From assembly GCA_039545295.1 (NCBI GenBank), contig BCIK01000004.1, positions 1,260,018 to 1,324,017 on the forward strand: DNA of 64,000 nt, given 5' to 3'. A model generated the notes under the pieces. The model was given only the letters and a program-made list of their open reading frames with translations. It ran no database searches and had not been told where the DNA came from. Within the stretch, counting starts at the first letter, position 1; each line of letters starts with the position of its first letter. Positions 10,430-25,262 of this stretch are shown here, one piece after another. The DNA comes from Udeniomyces pyricola (lineage: Eukaryota > Basidiomycota > Tremellomycetes > Cystofilobasidiales > Mrakiaceae). Position numbers and translations under genes: made by a program.

Positions 10430-12614
10430 TCAGAAAGTAGCAACGTTGTAGGCCGGAGGCTCGTCAACCGGCATCCGCCAGACGGTTGGCTTCAATGACT
10501 GGCCCTGTTTTTGGCGCTGCTGAGGGTGGAGGTGATCGAGGGGTTGCTTCTGCGATTGACTCATGGCCTTCTCAACACGCCCTCTCTGCTCTTGTCCCGT
10601 TACACCAAGGGTAGGTAGGGCAACAAAGTCCATGTCGTCAAGCTCGCTCTCTCGACGCTTGCCGGCCAATTTTGCGTCAATAGGATGGACAGCAGGCGAC
10701 GTTGGGGCGGAGCAACCGGGAGAAGTGGCGTAAGACGAGGTCGAATCGTTTCGTTGACATTGGTAGTCGGATGAAGGAGACGCCTGGAAGATGTTGTCGT
10801 CCATTTTGGGCGTCGCGTCCGAGCCGGTCGAAGTGACGAGCTTGAGCTTCGGAGGAATAGGAGCTTGGGAATCCGAAACATGAGTGTAGACCGAGGAGGT
10901 GTTAGTGATAGTGGCAAGCCAAGTCCGGCGGGAAGGCGGGGGAACGGCCTCGACTTCGATGAGATTGTAGTTATCGGAGTCTCCGTCGTCATCGGCGTAG
11001 AAGGTTGAGCCAGAGTTGGAGCTTTTCCAGCGAAGCCCACGGGTCGAGCCAAATGGACTGGGCGAGGGCGAGGCATCTGAGTCGGCCAAAGCTTGATCGA
11101 ACCGAGAGTCGCGAGAAGAGTTGGTCGAATCGGAAATGAAGCGATGTCGACGAGGGAAATTAGGAATCGCGAGCCGGGGTTGAGGCGAGTTTTGAATGTG
11201 GATTGGGTCTGGCATGGTGTGGAGAGCGAGTTGACGGGCAGCTTCGAGTCGGCGTCTGTTCAAGGTGAGAAGGATATCAGAGGAAAGAAAGGGAAAGTCA
11301 GCGACAGACACCATCACAGCAAAAACGGCACGAGCGATGAGGAGAACTGACTTTTTCTCCAGTTCGAGAGCCTTAATTCTCTCCACGGCCCGCTTAGCGG
11401 CCTCACTCCCACTGGCGAGAGCGGCATCGCGAGCGGCTGGATGAGCGACCATGAGCTCTTCTTCGTTCATGATCCAACTGTGGCCCTTCATGCCCTCGAC
11501 AAGCTTTCGAAGCTCCCGAACAGTTACGCGCTTGCTCGGATCGAGCTCGAAGATCCGCTTGAGGATGAAATTAGTTTGACTCGAGATGGGAAGGATTGTC
11601 TGGAGGAAATCGGCGTTTTGCACGTAAGCTCGGAAGGTATCGTCCGACCCTTTCGCCTCTCGCCAAGGGTTCCGAGCGCAAGTAAGGTTGACGAGCTGAG
11701 AGTGAGAGCGAACGCCATGGTTAGTTTTGAGGTAACTCACTACGGTATCACAAAATAAGCCAATGAACTGTGCCGGCTTACAATGACACCGAGGGACCAA
11801 ACGTCGTTAGGAGCCGTCAAGTAAGAGGAGAGCCGTTCGTAGATACCGCCTTGGGTCTCTAGAGGAGGAAGGGAATGAGTAGTACAAGAAGGACGTTAGT
11901 ATAGATGCTCGGTCGATAAATGAAACGGCAATTTGGGTGGTAACTAACCAGGCGAAAGGTAAAAGCTGGATCCGCAGCCAAAGTCCAAGGAGACGCGCTC
12001 GGACGTAGCGAGACCAAAGTCGGCGATGAAGATCTTGGTGCCGTCCTGTTTGCAGAGGATGTTCTCAGGCTTGAGATCTCGGTGGAATATACCGAGATCG
12101 TGACAGTGGCCGACGGCGTCGAGGATTTGAAGGAAGACGTCGGTGATCAAAGCGTCGTCGCCGAGGTACCGTTGCTTCTCTGTGATGAGACTGAAGAGGT
12201 CGGCGTCGCAGAATTCGAGAACGACGTAGACAACCTCGCGGGTCTCGATGGTCTTGTGCAGGGTGCAGACCGCCGGATGGGACGAGGCGAGCGAATGAAG
12301 CGCCAGCTCTCGACGTTGAAACTTGCGTTGTCGAGCGTCCAGATTCAGGTTGTTCAGACATTTGACAGCTGTATGGCATAGGGTGGGAAGCGTGGACCGA
12401 TTGAGATTGCGTGGTCAGCGAGATGATTTTACGAACATGCATATGCACAGATCAACCTATACGGACCATAGAATCGATCGTGGGCAGCGACGTCCCGTGC
12501 GAGGTAGACAACGCCATAAGCGCCAGAGCCCAAGATCTTGGTGAGCTCGAGACGACCGCCGTCGATACGGGCTCCGAGCAGGCCTTGGCAAGTGACATTA
12601 GGGGAGGAAGGCAT
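10430..12614 (-). CDS. ran1: RAN1/SKS1/VHS1-type serine/threonine kinase
   Basis: Predicted 604-aa kinase resembling fission-yeast Ran1/Pat1 and budding-yeast Sks1/Vhs1, regulators of the meiosis switch and nutrient responses. Exons: 12614-12467, 12368-11949, 11858-11782, 11695-11352, 11255-10430 (1,815 nt). Motifs: glycine loop LGSGAYGVVYLARD; AVKCLNN with the invariant Lys near residue 52; FHRDLKPEN with Asp near 147; IADFGLAT with Asp near 166; SSFYLSPE; NDVWSLGVI; and RNPWREA in the C-lobe. The catalytic domain ends near residue 300. The rest is Ser/Pro-rich and disordered, which is common in this family and probably regulatory. The first donor is GTCCGT. The phase from exon to exon is consistent, so the model is solid. 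The exact orthologue (Ran1 versus Sks1) is not settled. Confidence 0.85.
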
Positions 12615-13701
12615 GTTTGAGCGGGTTGCAGTTTACGTGGATGGGTATGGGAGCTGAGCAGGAGCAATGAGAGGTGATGGCGGCGGGGACTAGAGACAGA
12701 TGGCCTTAGGCAGGGGAGTGAGCGAGTGAGTTAGTGAGTGTGGTTGCTAAAAGCCGTGGGAGATGAAAGCGAACAGGAACTGTGAGTGGTGTGGGATGTG
12801 TGGGATGGGTGGTTGACGAGACTGAGTTGGTGGATGAGAAGCAAATGAGTGTCAAAACTGGGGAAGGCTATGAAGAGAAAAGAAAAGTGAAGACGATCAG
12901 TCTGGCTTAGTATGAGAGCATGGTGTATTTTGATTCAGACCGACGTTCCGTTGCAGGCTCGGAAGAGCATCAGGGCTGTCGGTTGGACATCACTATGAGC
13001 CATATGCCATTGAAATCATGTTTGAGCCCGCAGGAGTGCTCCAGCGTCAGTAGATTAATGGATCAGAGGTGAAAATGAAGATAATAGGTGAAGGGTGAAG
13101 GATTCGATCAGAGGTGGGAGGGAAACTGTCAGGTGAGTGAAGAGTGCGCGCGGGAAGACGCATCGACCACCGTGCACTGTGCACCACACGCCGTTGGCTC
13201 AGCCGACCCGGGGAGGGCCTGGTGAGTAGAGTTGTACGAAACATTTGCAGTCGAAGGCAGCATAGAGTTGTGGATGATGGGATGATATGACTTGATTGGT
13301 CGAGACGCGTGCAAACAATGGCGGGACGCGGCGTCGAGCGTTGGGCGATGGGTTGATGACCGATGGATGGATCGATGGTGAAGCTCTCTCGTCGACTTGG
13401 ATCTTCATCGTCGACGCGTCTTTTGTCGATCGATCTGTATGGATGGCCTGTATATTGTATGTATGCGATGTATACAAATGTATATGTATATATACAGATA
13501 TATATATATATATATATGATATCGTCATGATACATAGACTCCAAGCGCACGCAGCTGGATATATACATACACCCCTAACTTACCCATCCCTTATCATCAT
13601 ATCTGCATCTCGTCGACCCATCGACCTTGCCCAATCTGAACCCACTCAATCATCCTGCCTATAGCTGCATACCCCACCGGCCCTTCAGCTGATACTAGCC
13701 C
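12615..13701. promoter_or_regulatory. Divergent promoter region, kinase (-) / RhoGAP (+)
   Basis: A 1.09-kb gap between the start codons of the RAN1-type kinase and the BCH-RhoGAP gene, so it should carry both promoters and 5' UTRs. It contains TA-rich runs at about 13480-13518 and several GTGAG/GAGTGAG runs near 12715-12745. Open frames inside it (for example 13047-13568 on minus) look non-coding. Confidence 0.5.
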
Positions 13702-16405
13702 ATGACTTCCCCCTCCCTCTTATCGACATCTTCCTCCTTCTCATCTCCCCTCCGGGCCAACAATCCCGGCTTCCCCGCGTCGACCTCGTCCGCCAGCTCG
13801 TCCTTCTTTCAGTCACTCTCGTCTTCACGCGCTTCTCGCTTCCGGACACAAGCCCTTCAGCACGATACCTTACGATCCGCTCAACGGGCCAGAGGTCCGC
13901 ACGTCCGAGGTGTCATTCCGTTCGACGACGACAACGACGACGATGACGAAGTGTCAATCGCTGCATCCGACGCAGCAGGGGGGCAACGACTCGACCAGGT
14001 CACCGAAGACGCCTCCTCTCCTTCTCCCACAGTTGACGACGACGACGAGGTATGGGGGATGTCCAAGGAGGACGATGCGTTTGATACTGCCATTTCCAAG
14101 TTTCTTTTCCTAGCTGGAACTGACGAAGAGTGAGTCCAAATTCACCCGGCTATCTTGCCTCCGGACTGCCTTCGTTGATAGGCCCACGCTTGCCTTGAAA
14201 GCTTTCGACGTATCTGTCCATACGGAATGACTGACTTCCATAAAACATGTTCTCTTATTCGCTTTACACCCCTATACTATGCAGGATTCGACCCATCGTG
14301 TGCTTGGCTGGATCGGAACTACCCGACCCTGCCATCATTTCGTACGACACGCTCCTAACGCGTACAGTAGAGCGTCTAAGGCTATATGGTTGGTGTCAAC
14401 GAGTTTAGATCAATAACGTTCCAAGAGCATTAGACTAACGATGGTGATTTCCTTTGCAGTTGAACAGGACTACAGTGAGTAGGGCTGTTCTCCCACGATC
14501 GGCGCAGCAGCCACGACGATGATATGTACTTGTTCAATTCTTGATGATGCTACTCTTTTCCATCTCAGTCATCGTATTCTTTGCAGCCTCTGCTCGATAT
14601 AGCCCAGGGTGGCAATGGATGTTCTCCGCATATCGCAACCTAGGCCGTTCCTTCCGTAAAAACCTCAAGCGGCTGGTGAGAAAGCCTCATTGATGCTCAG
14701 CCCGCACCCTTGATGCCGCACAGATCTGACCCATCGGTGCACCTTACTATACTCACCCTTCATAAACGTTGCAGTATCTCGTGCATCCTACTTTCTGGAC
14801 ACGATCTATGTTTGCCCTCGCTTCTCCTCTCATTTCGCCCAAATTCATCTCCAAGATTTATCACGTTTCAACCCTTTCCCAGTTGGCCAACTACGTGCCT
14901 CTCTCACAAGTATTGATTCCTCCTTCATCCCTGAAGTACGTTTCATGTCTTCTTGCATCATCTGAGGGACCCTGCACAACCTGAGCTGACCTGAATGTAT
15001 GATGTGCGCCAGACAAAACTTCACCCTTGAAAAATCCATCAAGCTGCCCGAGCCTCTACCTTCCCTGCAATTTGGCATTCCTCTCTCACAAACCATGGGC
15101 CGTGACCCCGAGACGGGACTCATCGAGCTTCCGAGGGTAGTAGTTGATGCTGTCGAATTCTTACGATCGGACAAGAGCTTACTGGAGTCGGAAGGTCTCT
15201 TCAGGCGTTCTGCAAGTGCTGGCGTTCTCAAATGTGTTGTAGAGGCTTACGATCGAGGTATGCTTCGTCTGATGTAGCTGTATCTTTTGGGCTGGAGTAA
15301 TATCGTGAACGCACGCGGCTAATCATTAGTCAAACCCTCCTCTAAACCTCGACTCCGCCAGGGTCGCCCCTCGACCTTGCCTCGTATTCGGAGCCCCATT
15401 TTCTGTGTTGTGTCCTTCTCAAGAAATTCTTTAGAGATTTGCCTCAACCTCTCTTTGGCGAGAAATTGTTTGACCTCATTGGGCGGTGTCCTTCCGTGCC
15501 CCCTCCTGCACAGGCGGAAGATGCGGGCGGTGAGGCTGAATCGGGCCAGGTTGTACGCGAGGACGCTGGGAAATGGATTAGAGAGCGGGTCGTCGGGTGA
15601 GCTCTATCTCACCCTGAGGCAGCTGACTTGAGAATGTACTGTTGACTGACTCCCTTCTTCCGTGTTGACCATCCCAGGGCGCTTGGTCAACAGGAAAGAA
15701 GCTTGCTGGGTTTTGTCGTTTGTGAGCAGACCGACGCCTCTGGTGTCTTTGATCTTCTCGGACCGGATACAAGGTCGAAATCTGACGCTTGATTTCTGAC
15801 TTGTTTGTACTCAGATCTTCTTCACGATATTGCTCGACTCTCGGATCAGAACCTGATGAATTCATCCAACCTCGCCGTGCTGTGGACACCAAAGTGCGAG
15901 TCTTTTGCCTCTGGCTTGTATTTCTGATGAACTGTTTTGCCTCTTGATCAGTTTACCGACATGGAGATGCGCTTGATCTAATCCTGACGTTGATGTGTAT
16001 AGCCTGATACGATCGTCTTCCATCCAGCTCGATCTTCGCGTGGGATCGGTCCCATCGTCGCCGTCTCCAGCCAGTCACTTTGAGTCTCCGGCAACGGTCG
16101 CGTCACCGACCCTTACTTCAACAAAGCCTCGTGCGACGACCCTCGGCGAGATCATTCGATTCTGCATCGATGAGCCAGAGCTCATCTTTCGCGGGGAGGA
16201 GCCCGAAGCGGTAAAGGTTGATGGGCAAGGGATGGAGCCAGGTGCGAGTGAGGACGAAGGAGATGATACAGTTCGACCCGGTGGACCATCTGACTTGAAG
16301 GATGAGCGATGGCTGGAAGGCGGCCTGATTGGCAAAGGGGCGCCACGCAGCGCAAAGGGCGGAGGGGTGATGGGCCGAGGGTTTTTTGAGCCCCCCGAGG
16401 CATAG
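13702..16405 (+). CDS. BCH (Sec14-like) plus RhoGAP protein, p50RhoGAP-like
   Basis: Predicted 606-aa GTPase-activating protein for Rho/Cdc42-type GTPases, with the architecture of animal ARHGAP1/BNIP-2 and fungal ECM25-like proteins. Exons: 13702-14129, 14285-14388, 14460-14474 (15 nt), 14569-14675, 14775-14935, 15013-15257, 15362-15596, 15678-15721, 15815-15893, 16003-16405 (1,821 nt). The N-terminus is Ser-rich, then Asp-rich. A BCH/CRAL-TRIO-type block follows (about 140-270: YIIVFFAASARYSPGWQWMF, YLVHPTFWTRSMFALASPLI). The RhoGAP domain (about 290-470) contains ESEGLFRRSASAGVL, where the first Arg (near 336) is the expected arginine finger, then VLLKKFFRDLPQPLFG and RLSDQNLMNSSNLAVLWTPN. 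Lipid or membrane binding by the BCH part is inferred from the family. Confidence in the domain call is high. Confidence 0.88.
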
Positions 16406-17132
16406 TACTTGGATAGAATGATCCGTCTATGTGGACTGTGTATATGATGCGACGTTGAACAGAGAACGGTCGCCTGGAGACGTAAGACTTGTCACTGGAT
16501 AATTTCTGATGAGGTTGGATCAAGGTGTCGACGGCACTGATCTGCCGGACGGTCGGGCCGAATGTGAGGATCGAATTGTCGAGTGGAGTGAATGATGATG
16601 CATGTGAGGTGAATATTGAATGCTGAGCTGTGCTCATGAGTACGCGGTAGGAGTAAGTGCGCTGATGTATGAGACTGATGAAGGCGCAACGTCGACGCTC
16701 AAAGAGCCGGAAGAGGGATCGGTCGGTCGGAACCGGCAAAGGCGAATTGCCGGAGTGGCCTTGTTGCGTCTTGGCCGGGCCAGGATGGCCCGTTGAAAAG
16801 GAAACGGACGACTCTTCTCCCGGCCATGGCTCCAGCTTGACCTTTATCACCCACTCCCTCACTCTTGTTGCTGCTGCTGCTGCTGCTGCTACTTCTCTAC
16901 ATTATATTACACACACACACACGCCAACACACACACACCTTCACCCATCGTCAGTGCAAATCCACCCCTTTCTCCCTCCCCCTCAGGCCGGCATCATCAT
17001 GTGATCGTCTCTCACTCTCTGCCTTACCTTCACGTGTCATCTCACCCTCACCCGTCTTTCTCCCCTTCTCACGTTCTTGGTATCCCCTGACCGCTTGTCT
17101 CGTCCCATCACCAACAGTTACTCAAGCATAAC
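16406..17132. other. Intergenic: RhoGAP 3' flank and thiolase promoter
   Basis: A 727-bp gap between two plus-strand genes. It carries a GCT/CTG trinucleotide run at about 16869-16890, CA dinucleotides at about 16910-16940, and a pyrimidine-rich stretch (CTTTCTCCCTCCCCCTC and similar) just before the thiolase start, as expected for a fungal core promoter or 5' leader. Confidence 0.45.
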
Positions 17133-19220
<2,088 letters not shown>

Positions 19221-19935
19221 AGGCGGAGCCGAGTTGGTGGAGGTGTCACGGTTAGGATGGGCGGCGCAGAGGATAAGGACGAGGTTGAGGCCACCGAGTC
19301 AAACGAGCCGAACTCATTCTTCTAGCTTTTCTTTCTTTGATGACTACTATAGTTGTCTTTGTAGCTCCCCTGCAGCGAGGGGCCATTTCTGTCACTTTTT
19401 TTTTTTTTGCTTCTTCTGCGATTGAATTTCAAGTTGTACATCTAAGATTTGAGCCTGAAGAATGGCTGCGTCGCACGCTGCACCTAAACCCTGAGACCTC
19501 AGATCATGTGTCCAGCTGAATTGATGTTGGCTGCACATGATCATGCATGATGATCTATAGTAGCCGGTAGAGGTCACTCCCTGCCCAATGGACTGTCTAT
19601 ACAGTCTTTAGCCCAAGTGAAGCTTGAGGAATACAATGCACTGGTAGCTGACAGCAACCCGTGCTGCCGTGCGCATCATTCGACATCAGAATCCGGTGTG
19701 AATGCATGTGCCACATTCATACTCGTGAATAGCGAAGGAGTACGAGCGTGGACGTTGCTTATGAGATCACATCTGGGAGGATATCAAACCCTAACCAAGG
19801 TCAAGTAGCCTTTATGTACAATAGATTGGATTACATGATAACGCCAGGCAAGCCGTCGACAAGGGCCAAACCCACAGAATGAGGCCTCACACAGGATACA
19901 ACGGAAAGAAACGTGAGGAGACTGTGAAGTCCAAA
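19221..19935. other. Convergent 3' intergenic region
   Basis: A 715-bp gap between the 3' ends of the thiolase (+) and the GH79 gene (-). A run of about 12 T lies near 19396-19408. I see no further gene and no clear repeat. Confidence 0.45.
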
Positions 19936-22900
19936 TCAGATGAAGATTACGGTACCCATAGTCGCGATGAAGAGTGAGAGGACTAGGGAGAAGAAAGACT
20001 TGGAAGCCTGTAGAGTTTGAAGTAGGATGAAAGAATCTAGTCAGCGACACACAGACCCCCGAAGGGTGCATTTTTAAAAATAAAAAAAAACCCTCCTTGT
20101 CTTCGAACGACCCATCGAACTAACCAAAGACGTTCCAGCACTACTATGAGCCTCAACAGTGGTTCCGCTGGGCGTGGCACTTCCGTCCCCACTGCTGGGG
20201 CTGGCGCCGGCGGACCCGTTGTTGACCGTTCCGGTAGTCGAATCAGCTCCGTCGAGAAAAACAACCAAACCTTCCCATGCTCCGATGGAATCAATCGTCC
20301 ATCCGCTACCGCTCACCAAAGCAACCTGAACGAGGCTTTCGAGTGTCGCATTCCTAAGCGACGAGGAGGGTCGACCGGTGGCATACGATTGGCCAGCCCA
20401 GTATACGAGAGAACTATTCGTGGTCTTTTCTTGATCGGATGCAGAAACTGATTGTAGACGTTTGAGAACGGGTGGCGAACTTGCGTTGGTCTTGCTGCTA
20501 GTGTATGGGAGGGTCACGTTCTGAATTGCGGTAGGAGAGAGATTGAGAAGCACGACTCGGTTGGGTGACGTTGCGTCGACGGAAGAAGTGATGGTGTACA
20601 ACGCGAGATCAGGGTATCCGTCAATGGACAAGCTGGCGATGCTCATAGCCGAAGATGTATTGGAGATGATATCGGGAGATTTGTAAGGTTCCTTCGGGCT
20701 GGATGCGATAGCTTCGGCAACGAGAAGATATGCTGGGTAGGTTGGTGTCGTAGAAGCAGGTCCGTTGCGTGTCGAGGCAAGTGGGTAGACAAAGTCGTAC
20801 CTGCCATAGTGGTATGGTAGTGTGGTAGTATAGTAGTATATGAAGACGTGAGAAAAGCCTTGATTCAGTGTTCGGGAAGAGATCAAATACGAACGAACCA
20901 GCTGTAACCAGGACTATTAGATTGCGAGGCCGATTGAAGAACAAGCGTCGCTCCTGTGCGGATGACAGATACATGATTGCAACAGTCAGCTGAGAGTCTT
21001 ATGTTCATATACACACTGTGTATACTATATGGTGTTGCATCGGGTGAGTACTGTAGTGTGTTATGTATGCACCAGTTCATTGATAAGTGAGATGCAAAGC
21101 TCCACAAAAGAGCCAGAGACGCACCTTGATGTGAGTACATGCGAGAGATGCCGATGGAAGCACTGTACATGATGGTGTCAACGAGCCTATGGGCAGATGC
21201 AACAGCATGATGGCCATAACAGGTCAGTACGTCAGTGACCAAACTGACCATGATTAAAGTACACTAAACGTTGGATGTACCAGAGCCCAGCAGCAAACGT
21301 ATCAGAAACATCTAGTAGCAAAGATTCGCAAGCAGGAAAAAATATATATAAAGGGAATGAGTTATGATGGGTTACCGTGTGGCCGGGCGTACCCAAAGGA
21401 GCGACCGACTGACTTTGCTTTCCAGAGCAAGAGATACTGTTGAACTCCCCGATGACGAGATCAGCATTGACGCTCTTGGCAGCGGCAACTTGAGGCGCAA
21501 AGAGGTCGATATACGTCTTGATGTTGGTGTGATTGACAAGGTCTTGAATGGTCGCCAACGCATCACGCTCTGGATCGCACGTGGAGTGTCCATACATCTA
21601 TTTGGAGGATTACAAGCGCAATCGAAGATCATACATCAGTCAATCTTGGTAGGATCAGTGTAGATTTGAACGAAGCATGGACAAACATGCTGAGAGAACG
21701 TCTTGACAAGCGAAGAGTTGGCAATGCCCAAATCCACCACATCAGCAGTCGTTATCTTAGCTGTACTTGTCGGATCCATTGCTGTATAGTCGATAGCGGG
21801 AGATAGAGTTCAGTGGTCAGAACAATTAGCGAAATCAGGCATAAATGGACGATTATGTCGGACGCATACGAACCAAAGGCCCCGGATTGGAAAAAAGGTC
21901 GCGAGAGCCCCAGGTCGGTTGTGAGATTTGTTGCCCAACTCTAGTGTGAAGAACAAAGCAGTGTGTCAAGACTCAGATGTCCAAGCATGGGGTGCTCGAG
22001 GGAACTCCTTGGAACAAATAAGCGACATACGAGGAACTCAGCAGTATACTCTTCTGGGCCCCATGTAGAGAGATCACGGGACGTGTTGTCGTACTGGTCA
22101 GGTTCGTTTCCGACTGCATGTGCCGGTTGATCGATTGGGGGATTGTTCGAGATATGATGAGCGAACGTTGCAGCTGTCTGAGTGCCGTCATCGGCTGCAT
22201 CGCCTGTCAAACTTACGCTCGAGGCTTTCTACCCTTGATCCCAGGCTTTGGAGGTAAGCGGTAGCTTGATCCTTGGCAATCGTGTAGCTGTTGTTGCCGA
22301 AATTGAGGTCTCCGATGAACACCGTCGAATTGGGTAAGAGCCCAAGGGTAGCGAAGAACTCGGGGCCATAAGTCGTACGGTACACTCCGCCCGAGGAGGA
22401 AAGGTCTCGGTCGAGCGGGGTCGATGTAAGATCAGAAGAGTAGATGGAAGAGTCTCTGATCATCACAGATTGGAAGAGAATGGATGCATCGACGGAGGAT
22501 ACAGCCAGGTCAGCCGGTCTTGCCGCAGGAGCATGGAGCCTCGTGATCGTTCAAAGCCTGGTCGAGCAGATGACCTGGAGCGTCATGCTCGTCCCGACGT
22601 ACACTGTGATACCTCCTGGCCTGATGGATGTGAGGTGAAGATGAGTCAAGGTTTCCAACGAATATGTCATCAGGTCCATAGTCACGAAATGGCTCGCAAA
22701 TTGGCCAGTCAGCCGCGCAAACCCATACTGTGCTTATGCGCGGTATGTATATGTAAGCTGGACGGACCGGAAAGCGAAAGCGCCTGTTCTGTTGGAAATG
22801 CCCTCGAGAGCATCAAGGACGATACGATTGGGCGCCGACGTGTTACCGAGGAACTCAGATACGAATGCGAGCTCGAAGCTGAAGCTGATGAGGAGGGGGT

Positions 22901-23027
22901 CAATTGTGTAAGATGCGTTGGAGGAGATGGCCGGAGTTGGTAGAACAAGACCATGGACAAGGGCCGGGACCAGAAGTGACAATAGCAGCGGCCTGCGGTA
23001 TGGAGAGGTGCAATTCTGGCACGACAT
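19936..23027 (-). CDS. GPI-anchored GH79 beta-glucuronidase-like glycoside hydrolase
   Basis: Predicted 620-aa secreted enzyme of the GH79 clan (fungal beta-glucuronidase/heparanase-like TIM barrel), probably acting on glucuronic-acid-containing glycans. Twelve exons: 23027-22768, 22620-22603 (18 nt), 22455-22217, 22113-22031, 21940-21874, 21781-21687, 21597-21393, 21311-21281, 21186-21125, 20953-20899, 20800-20125, 20007-19936 (1,863 nt). It starts with a signal peptide (RRPLLLSLLVPALVHG). The barrel includes FRPGGITVDSSIYS and LELGNEPDQYDN (acid/base Glu near 176). VIGEFNSISC carries the nucleophile Glu near 305, and VSDTFAAGLWLVDT follows. Both glutamates sit close to where they fall in characterised GH79 enzymes. 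The C-terminus is Ser/Gly/Thr-rich and ends in a hydrophobic tail (SFFSLVLSLFIATMGTVIFI), which suggests a GPI anchor. Two donors are GTTCGT and one is GTCCGT. Substrate not determinable. Confidence 0.85.
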
Positions 23028-23497
23028 CAAGTATGAGGCTGTTGGACGAGAGGGATAATTTATTGTCAGTTGATTGAGGGGAAAAAAAGCTGAAAAGGAA
23101 TGAGCCGTCGACCAAAGCACGGGATGGAAGTTACCGGAATCGATTCAATCACACGTCCGGTCCTCATACCCATGTGTATATATAGATATATCCTATGTAC
23201 CTATGTTATATATACATATGTTATATATACATATGTTGTATATACATATGTTATATATAATCTAAGTCTTCGCTCTTGGCTCTGAATGACTAGATCTTGC
23301 TGCCAGACACGAGTGCAAACGTACCACACACATTTCATAATTAGTCCGGCGTCTGTCCTCGTTCCTTCGATTCTCCACAATTTCTTTTCATTATCTTCCT
23401 TCACGATAAAGATATATGATATCCAGACATCGAGTTACGTCACAAAACGATCTCAGAAGCGACGCAAACCATGACACAAAAAGATCTTTCCATCCCA
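23028..23497. promoter_or_regulatory. GH79 promoter and 3' flank of mitochondrial orphan, with TA-rich repeat
   Basis: A 470-bp gap between two minus-strand genes. Positions about 23176-23263 hold a TA-rich tandem repeat with a period near 20 bp (units like ATATACATATGTT). The rest should be the GH79 promoter (left) and the 3' UTR of the next gene (right). Confidence 0.5.
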
Positions 23498-25262
23498 TCA
23501 AGGCTTCTTCTCCAGTCCCTCCTCCTCTGGCAGAGACGCACCCGCCTCGATGAGGTCGGCCTCCTTAATGGGACCCCTCTCACCTCGAGGCATTCCTCCC
23601 TCTACTTGCCCCTCCTGATCCTCCTCGCCCTCAGTAACCAAGTCCTTGCTGCTGCCCTCAACAGGGCCGGCAATGTCCAATGCCTCCTGAACCTTGCCAA
23701 TCTCCTCCTCCGACAGCGCACCGGTCGCCTGTCTCTCGGCAATCAGGTGGGACTTGTACTGGGCGACAAGTTTGCGGTGAAGGTGCACTCCGCCGACCCT
23801 CTCCTCATCGGCAAGCTCCGACTGCTTTTTAGCCCAGAGGACAAAGTACGCGGCCAAGACCGGGTCCTCAGGAAGGTGCTTTGCGGTCTCGACCGAGAGC
23901 CACTCCACCTCGGCCTGCGTCAACTCCCTGATCCTGCCCTCCTCCGCCTCGTCGCCGATGGTGAGCACTCTGACAAACTCCCTCAGCCAGACGGGAGCCG
24001 GAACGTCGGAAAGACGCTCCATTTGTTCCGGGTACCACTTGGCGACGACCGGCTCGGGAAGTTTGATGTAAGGATGCTGACGCGGCAGATTGGGCACCTT
24101 GCGTTCGGCGTACACGTAGTCAGCCTCGTCGAGGATGGAGCTGAACTTGAAGAAGTCTTCCTTGGGCGACGGAGGGAAGATGTGGTTGGGAACGACGTGT
24201 GGGGCATGGGTGGGTGAAAAGATGTGGATACCGAAGCTGGTGGGGTGCATAAGGGCAAAAAGCGCGTAGAAAGGAGTGCCGGCGCGTAGGCAGGCAGCTA
24301 GAAAATCGGTACAGAACGGTATGTATGAAAATATTGTATTCAGCAGGGATGCAAGGCCAGTCGAGACAGGTAGGACACGATGGTTTGGCCAGTTCGAGAA
24401 GGCATGTGCAGGTTGTGGCGGAGGAGAAATGGACCACATGACGCAGATGATCAGAAAGCCGCAGATAGGAAAGCAGATGTCCAAGGAGAAGGGAGAAACA
24501 AAAATTAATGTTTGGCTCTGCGCTAGACGTTTTGACCCAAACATTTGATGATGGTCCTAGCCAACGACGGTACGCCGAGTTCATAACGTTTCTTCGGGGA
24601 GATACCCAGGGCTAAGACGCAGAGAGAACGTACCGGCAAGGATCTCGGCAACAGGCCAATCCATCTGACCACCGCTATAACGCCAGAGCTTGACGTGCTC
24701 AATCGCCTCCCTCATCTGCTTAGCGTTTTCGACCTTGCAAAGAATGTCCATCAAGAGGGGACTCTGGAGATGTTTGAAGAAGTCGAGGTTCTCCTTGAGC
24801 ATGAGAAGCTCCGCGCCAAGGGACTCGAACGTCGCCGGGGGAGGAGGGGATCGCTTCGAGTTGAGTAGGTCGAGGTCCGCGGCGTCAGTGATGGTGATGT
24901 TGGATTTGCGGTGTCGTAGGAGTTCTTCGGGATCGTCGAGATCGATGTAAACGTCGGGGATATGCTCGACCTGAGGTTGATAAGGAGTGCGAGAGCGAGG
25001 GGAAGCGGCAACTGGATTCAGGAAGCCGACGAGCGCAAGGGAAAGAGTAGGGGGGAAAGGGACGGAACGACACGCGGGTTGAGCAAGTTGCAGGCCGGTC
25101 AGAGAGATCGCCTGGTAACCCAAGGTACGGGTCAGTCAGTCGACATGGCTTACCTGGAGCAGAAGCGTGAATCGATCGGAACGAGGAAGCGGCGAGGGCG
25201 GTAGCGGTCCTGCGAGAAGCGGCAGCCGATGTCGAGGCGACGAGCCGAAGAGAGAAGGACAT
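23498..25262 (-). CDS. Uncharacterised mitochondrial protein
   Basis: I do not recognise this 428-aa protein. Exons: 25262-25154, 25011-24634, 24297-23498 (1,287 nt), all GT-AG. The N-terminus (MSFSLRLVASTSAAASRRTA ... SFRSIHASAP) is rich in Arg, Ser and Ala and free of acids, a typical mitochondrial presequence. The mature part has an acidic block (VYIDLDDPEELLRHRK), a Leu-rich helical region (LGAELLMLKENLDFFKHLQS) and a more hydrophobic central block (AGTPFYALFALMHPTSFGIH). A run of predicted helices (VPAPVWLREFVRVL ... DPVLAAYFVLWAKKQSEL) leads to an acidic, charged C-terminus. It has no obvious enzyme motif. A structural or assembly role in mitochondria is possible but only inferred. A 248-codon open frame on the opposite strand of the last exon is a shadow. 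Confidence 0.65.

Noticed and set aside
13047..13568. Overlapping open frames in the kinase/RhoGAP gap
   Set aside because: Low-complexity Tyr/Ile runs translated from TA repeats, no motif, no splice partner.
23471..24217. 248-codon open frame on plus, antisense to the mitochondrial orphan
   Set aside because: Its composition (Leu/Arg-rich, no motif) is typical of an antisense shadow of a GC-rich coding exon, and the minus-strand frame has presequence, splice sites and sensible codon use.
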